Source: Cereibacter johrii
GTDB lineage: Bacteria > Pseudomonadota > Alphaproteobacteria > Rhodobacterales > Rhodobacteraceae
Assembly: GCF_001720585.1 (NCBI RefSeq)
Contig: NZ_MABH01000147.1
Span: forward strand, 1 to 38,802
DNA: 38,802 bases
Direction of reading: 5' to 3'
The position numbers and the translations under genes are program-made. Below the pieces are notes generated by a model that saw only the letters and a list, made by a program, of their open reading frames with translations, ran no database searches and was not told the DNA's origin. This document shows positions 34,374 through 38,802 of this stretch, piece by piece. Every line of letters begins with the position of its first letter. Positions within the stretch are counted from its first letter, which is position 1.

Positions 34374-35678
34374 TCAGGCCGCGGCGGCCGCGCGCTTGCG
34401 GTCGTAGGAGGAGGGGATCCCCAGCGTCTCGCGATATTTGGTGACGGTGCGCCGGGCCAGAACCGCGCCCGCGAGCTTCGCCTGCTTCACGATCGCATCG
34501 TCCGAGAAGGGCTTCGTGCGGTCCTCGCCCGCGATGATGTCGCGCACGAGCGCCATCAGCGCATCCTGCGACTGCGGCGCCTCGGGCCCGTCCGAGGCGA
34601 CCGAGCGGCTGAAGAAGGCGCGCAGCGGGATCAGCCCGCGCGGCGTCTCGATCAGCCGCGTGGCGGTGGCGCGGCTGATGGTCGAGGGATGGAGGTCGAG
34701 CTCCAGCGCCACCTCCTCCATCGACAGCGGCCGGAGCGCGCGCGGCCCCTGATCGAGGAATTCGGCCTGATGGCGCACGAGGCAGACGGCGGTGCGCAGG
34801 AGCGTGGCCTGCCGCCGCTCGACCGCCCGCTCCAGCCAGCGCGCCTGCGAGCGGGCACGGGCGAGCCAGGCGTCAGCCTGCCGGTCGCCGGTGTCGTCCG
34901 TCTCGGTCACCCGGATGCGGGGCAGCTGCGCGCGGGTGAGTTCGACCTCCCAGCCCTCCGGGCCGCGCAGCACGCGCACGTCGGGCGGCTGGATCGGCGT
35001 GCGGTCGGCCGCGAAGGCCTCGCCCGGCTTGGGGCTCAGGCTGCGGATCAGCGCCAGATTTTCGCGGACATGGTCGGGCTCGCAGTCGCAGCGGCGGGCG
35101 AGCTCGGCGATCCGCCCCTCGGCCAGAAGCGGCAGATGGTCGAGCATCGTGCGCAGCTCCCAGGTCAGAAGCCCCAGATCCTCGAGCTGCAGCGCGAGGC
35201 ACTCGGCCAGCGACCGGGCGAAGAGGCCCGCAGGCTCGAAGGCCTGCAACCGCTCGAGGATGACGAGCGCCTCTTCCTCCTCCACCTCGGCTGCGGCGGC
35301 GATCTCGGAGACCGGCTGGCCGAGCCAGCCCGAGGGCTCCAGCGCCTCGGCGAAGGCCAGGGCCGTGCGCCGGTCGCCCGGATCGAAGAAGGCCAGATCG
35401 ATCTGCGCCTCGACATGGGCCAGAAGGCTCGGCGGCTGGCCCTCGACGGTGGCGAAGGCATCGCGGTCCAGCGCCGCCTGGATCCCGCGCGAGGGCAGCG
35501 CGGGGGCGACCGAGGCCCCCTCGGGCACGCGCACCTCGAGGCAGGGATTTTCCAGCGCCTGCGCCGTCAGATAGTCGGCGAGATCCGCGTTGCTCATCTG
35601 CAGGATCCGCAGCGACTCCTGCATCCGCTGGGTCATGGCCAGCTGGGTCGTCTGACGCTGGAACTGCATCATGTCCAT
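34374..35678 (-). CDS. rpoN: RNA polymerase sigma-54 factor
   Basis: Sigma-54 of 434 residues. The glutamine-rich region I opens the protein (MMQFQRQTTQLAMTQRMQ...LRILQM). The core-binding region follows, then the HTH (LDLHPSTISRATA) and the RpoN box ARRTVTKYRE (408-417) that reads the -24 element. R. sphaeroides has several rpoN copies; the one linked to nifUSVW (rpoN1) serves nitrogen-fixation genes. Its position downstream of nifW supports that identity. A tight hairpin lies between it and nifW, so it may have its own promoter or a reduced read-through. Confidence 0.95.
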   Translation of the reverse strand: MDMMQFQRQTTQLAMTQRMQESLRILQMSNADLADYLTAQALENPCLEVRVPEGASVAPALPSRGIQAALDRDAFATVEGQPPSLLAHVEAQIDLAFFDPGDRRTALAFAEALEPSGWLGQPVSEIAAAAEVEEEEALVILERLQAFEPAGLFARSLAECLALQLEDLGLLTWELRTMLDHLPLLAEGRIAELARRCDCEPDHVRENLALIRSLSPKPGEAFAADRTPIQPPDVRVLRGPEGWEVELTRAQLPRIRVTETDDTGDRQADAWLARARSQARWLERAVERRQATLLRTAVCLVRHQAEFLDQGPRALRPLSMEEVALELDLHPSTISRATATRLIETPRGLIPLRAFFSRSVASDGPEAPQSQDALMALVRDIIAGEDRTKPFSDDAIVKQAKLAGAVLARRTVTKYRETLGIPSSYDRKRAAAAA

Positions 35679-35750
35679 GGGCGCACCCTAGCACAGCTTC
35701 CTGAGTCCTGACTGCGCACGGGGTCGCAGCCTCGCCTGGGTCATGCGGCA

Positions 35751-35769
35751 GGGGCCCCCTCGGGGCCCC
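35751..35769 (-). terminator. Hairpin between nifW and rpoN
   Basis: GGGGCCCC twice, separated by CTC, gives an 8-bp stem with a 3-base loop, 14 bases past the nifW stop on the - strand. No T-run follows, so attenuation or RNA processing is as likely as termination. The rpoN start is about 70 bases further on. Confidence 0.4.
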
Positions 35770-35782
35770 GGCCCGGGGCGCG

Positions 35783-37294
<1,512 letters not shown>

Positions 37295-37295
<1 letters not shown>

Positions 37296-38461
37296 CACTT
37301 CACCTCCTCGGCCCCGAAGGGCGAGAGCGCGCGCAGCTGGTCCACGACGGGCGGCAGCACTTCGAGCAGCCGGTCGATCTCGGCCGCGGTCGTCCAGCGC
37401 GAGAGCGAGAAGCGGATCGCGCCATGCGCCGCGGTGAAGGGCACCTTCATGGCGCGGATCACATGGCTCGGCTCCATCGCGCCCGAGGCGCAGGCCGCGC
37501 CCGACGAGACGCAGATCCCCGCCCGGTCGAGAAGCATCAGGATCGCCTCGCCCTCGGCGAAGTCGAAGGCCAGGCAGGAGGTGTTGGGCAGCCGGTCGAG
37601 CGGATCGCCCAGAACCCGCGCCTTGGGCACACGGGCGAGGATCCCCTGTTCGAGCCGGTCGCGCAGGAGCCGCACCGCACCGTGATCCACGCAAAGCGCC
37701 AGCTCTGCCGCGCGGCCGAGGCCCACGATGCCGGGGATGTTCTCGGTGCCCGCGCGATGCCCGCGCTGCTGCCTGCCGCCGCGGATCAGGGGCTGGAACG
37801 GCACGCCCCTGCGCAGCCAGAGCGCCCCCACCCCCTTCGGGCCGTGGAACTTGTGCGCGCTGAGCGACAGCATGTCGATGTCGGTTCCGCGCAGCCCGAC
37901 GGACATCTTGCCCACCGCCTGCACCGCATCGGTGTGAAAGAGCGCCCCCGCCCGATGCGCAAGCTCGGCCAGCCCCTCGACCGGAAAGACCGTGCCCGTC
38001 TCGTTGTTGGCCCACATGAGAGAGACCAGCGCCACCCGCGGCGAGAGGGCCGCGCGATAGGCCTCGATGTCGAGACGGCCGTCGCCGTCCACCGGGATGC
38101 GGTGCACCGTCACCCCCTCCTGCCGCTCCAGATGATCGCAGAGCGCGAGGACGGCCGCATGCTCGACCGTCGAAGTCACGATCTCGCGGCGCGACGGATC
38201 CGCCGCCAGCGCCGAGCGGATCGCCGTCGTGTCGGCCTCGGTGCCGCCGGAGGTGAAGAGGATCTCGCCGTCGGCCTCGGCTCCGAGGAGCTCCAGCACC
38301 GCGTGCCGCGCCGCCATCAGGGCGCGGGCGGGGGCGCGCCCCTGCCCGTGCAGCGACGAGGGATTGCCGAACTCCTCGGTCAGGAAGGGCAGCATGGCCT
38401 GAAGCGCCTCAGGCGCGAGCCGGGTCGTGGCATTGTTGTCGAGATAGACGCGCTCCATCAT
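37295..38461 (-). CDS. nifS: NifS, cysteine desulfurase
   Basis: PLP enzyme of 388 residues that takes sulfur from cysteine for nitrogenase Fe-S cluster assembly on NifU. It has YLDNNATT at the start and TSGGTEAD. The PLP lysine is K204 in [10 protein letters not shown], and the active-site cysteine is C324 in SSGAACASG. Two ATG codons lie at the start; 38461 overlaps the nifU stop in an ATGA arrangement and is preferred over 38458. It ends in a one-base overlap with nifV. Confidence 0.97.
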
Positions 38462-38802
38462 CGCGCCCCCGCGATGGAGACGAGCGGCCGCTTCTCCTCG
38501 GGGATGACCCGGATCGGCCGGCCCAGCGCATCGGCCAGCCGCTTCTGCAGCCCGCCCAGCGTCAGGGCGGCGAGCTGGCAGCCGGAACAGGCCCCCGTCA
38601 GATGGACGCGCACCTTCGAGCCCTCGACCGCGACCAGCGTCACGTCACCCCCGTCGGCCCGCAGCCGCGGCCGCACGCTTTCGATCACCTCGGCGATCAG
38701 GCGCGCCTCCTCGGCGGGCGCGAGCGGCACGTCGCGGAAGGCGCGGGGCTGCGAGTCGTGCTTCGGCGCCAGCAGCCTGACCGGGGCCGCGGCCGGAGCG
38801 GG
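38458..38802 (-). CDS. nifU: NifU, Fe-S scaffold (C-terminal part, cut by window edge)
   Basis: Only the last 114 codons are in the window. The reading frame stays open to the right edge. The visible part is a Pro/Ala-rich linker (PAPAAAPVRLLAPKHDS) and the NifU C-terminal domain with RADGGDVTLV and the cluster-binding GACSGC. Its family provides a transient [4Fe-4S] cluster to apo-nitrogenase. A GTG at 38730 could be read as a start for a short NifU-like protein. The linker in frame before it suggests instead a longer modular NifU that begins outside the window. Confidence 0.9.
   Translation of the reverse strand, partial: PAPAAAPVRLLAPKHDSQPRAFRDVPLAPAEEARLIAEVIESVRPRLRADGGDVTLVAVEGSKVRVHLTGACSGCQLAALTLGGLQKRLADALGRPIRVIPEEKRPLVSIAGAR

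Overview
The window is high-GC alphaproteobacterial DNA and most likely comes from a purple non-sulfur photosynthetic bacterium close to Rhodobacter (Cereibacter) sphaeroides. Two things point there. The uptake-hydrogenase genes follow the order known from Rhodobacter (hypF - hupSL..C - hupDFGHJK - hypAB - hupR - hypCDE). The right end carries nifU-nifS-nifV-nifW-rpoN, the arrangement described for R. sphaeroides. Genes are tightly packed, often with ATGA or TGATG overlaps, and no gap exceeds about 300 bases. No tRNA, rRNA, IS element or CRISPR array was seen. The species call is an inference from gene order and protein motifs.

Region 1 (1-14824, + strand) is the hup/hyp cluster. It starts inside hypF and runs through the structural genes of a membrane-bound [NiFe] uptake hydrogenase (hupS, hupL), a HupE-type membrane protein and the cytochrome b subunit hupC. 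A strong hairpin at 5669-5697 follows. Next come the maturation genes hupD, F, G, H, J (with a fused rubredoxin) and K, then hypA and hypB, the regulator hupR, and hypC, D and E. HypF/E make the CN ligands, HypC/D assemble the Fe(CN)2CO group, HypA/B insert Ni, HupD trims HupL, and HupF/G/H/J/K act as chaperones. The small subunit has the two extra cysteines of the oxygen-tolerant type.

Region 2 (14892-18924, + strand) holds an exported rhodanese-like protein, a NarL-like response regulator and a large PAS-rich hybrid histidine kinase. These look like an uncharacterised signalling module beside the hydrogenase genes.

Region 3 (18937-31358) is a sugar/glycan island. On the - strand one compact set reads, in order of transcription: a sugar epimerase, a glycoside hydrolase fused to a sugar epimerase, a GT4-type glycosyltransferase, three related CgeB-like glycosyltransferases, and a UDP-xylose-synthase-like enzyme. 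A GH16-type glycanase with RTX repeats follows on the same strand. Divergent from this set are a zinc-type alcohol dehydrogenase and a Gfo/Idh/MocA oxidoreductase. No polymerase, flippase or ABC exporter is visible, so the product and its export route are unknown. This is the best candidate for an undescribed system.

Region 4 (31365-34340) has two convergent ku genes separated by a perfect 14-bp hairpin, a hemolysin-III/PAQR membrane protein and a DUF1810 protein. Region 5 (34374-38802, - strand) is rpoN (sigma-54), nifW, nifV, nifS and the C-terminal part of nifU, which runs off the right edge.
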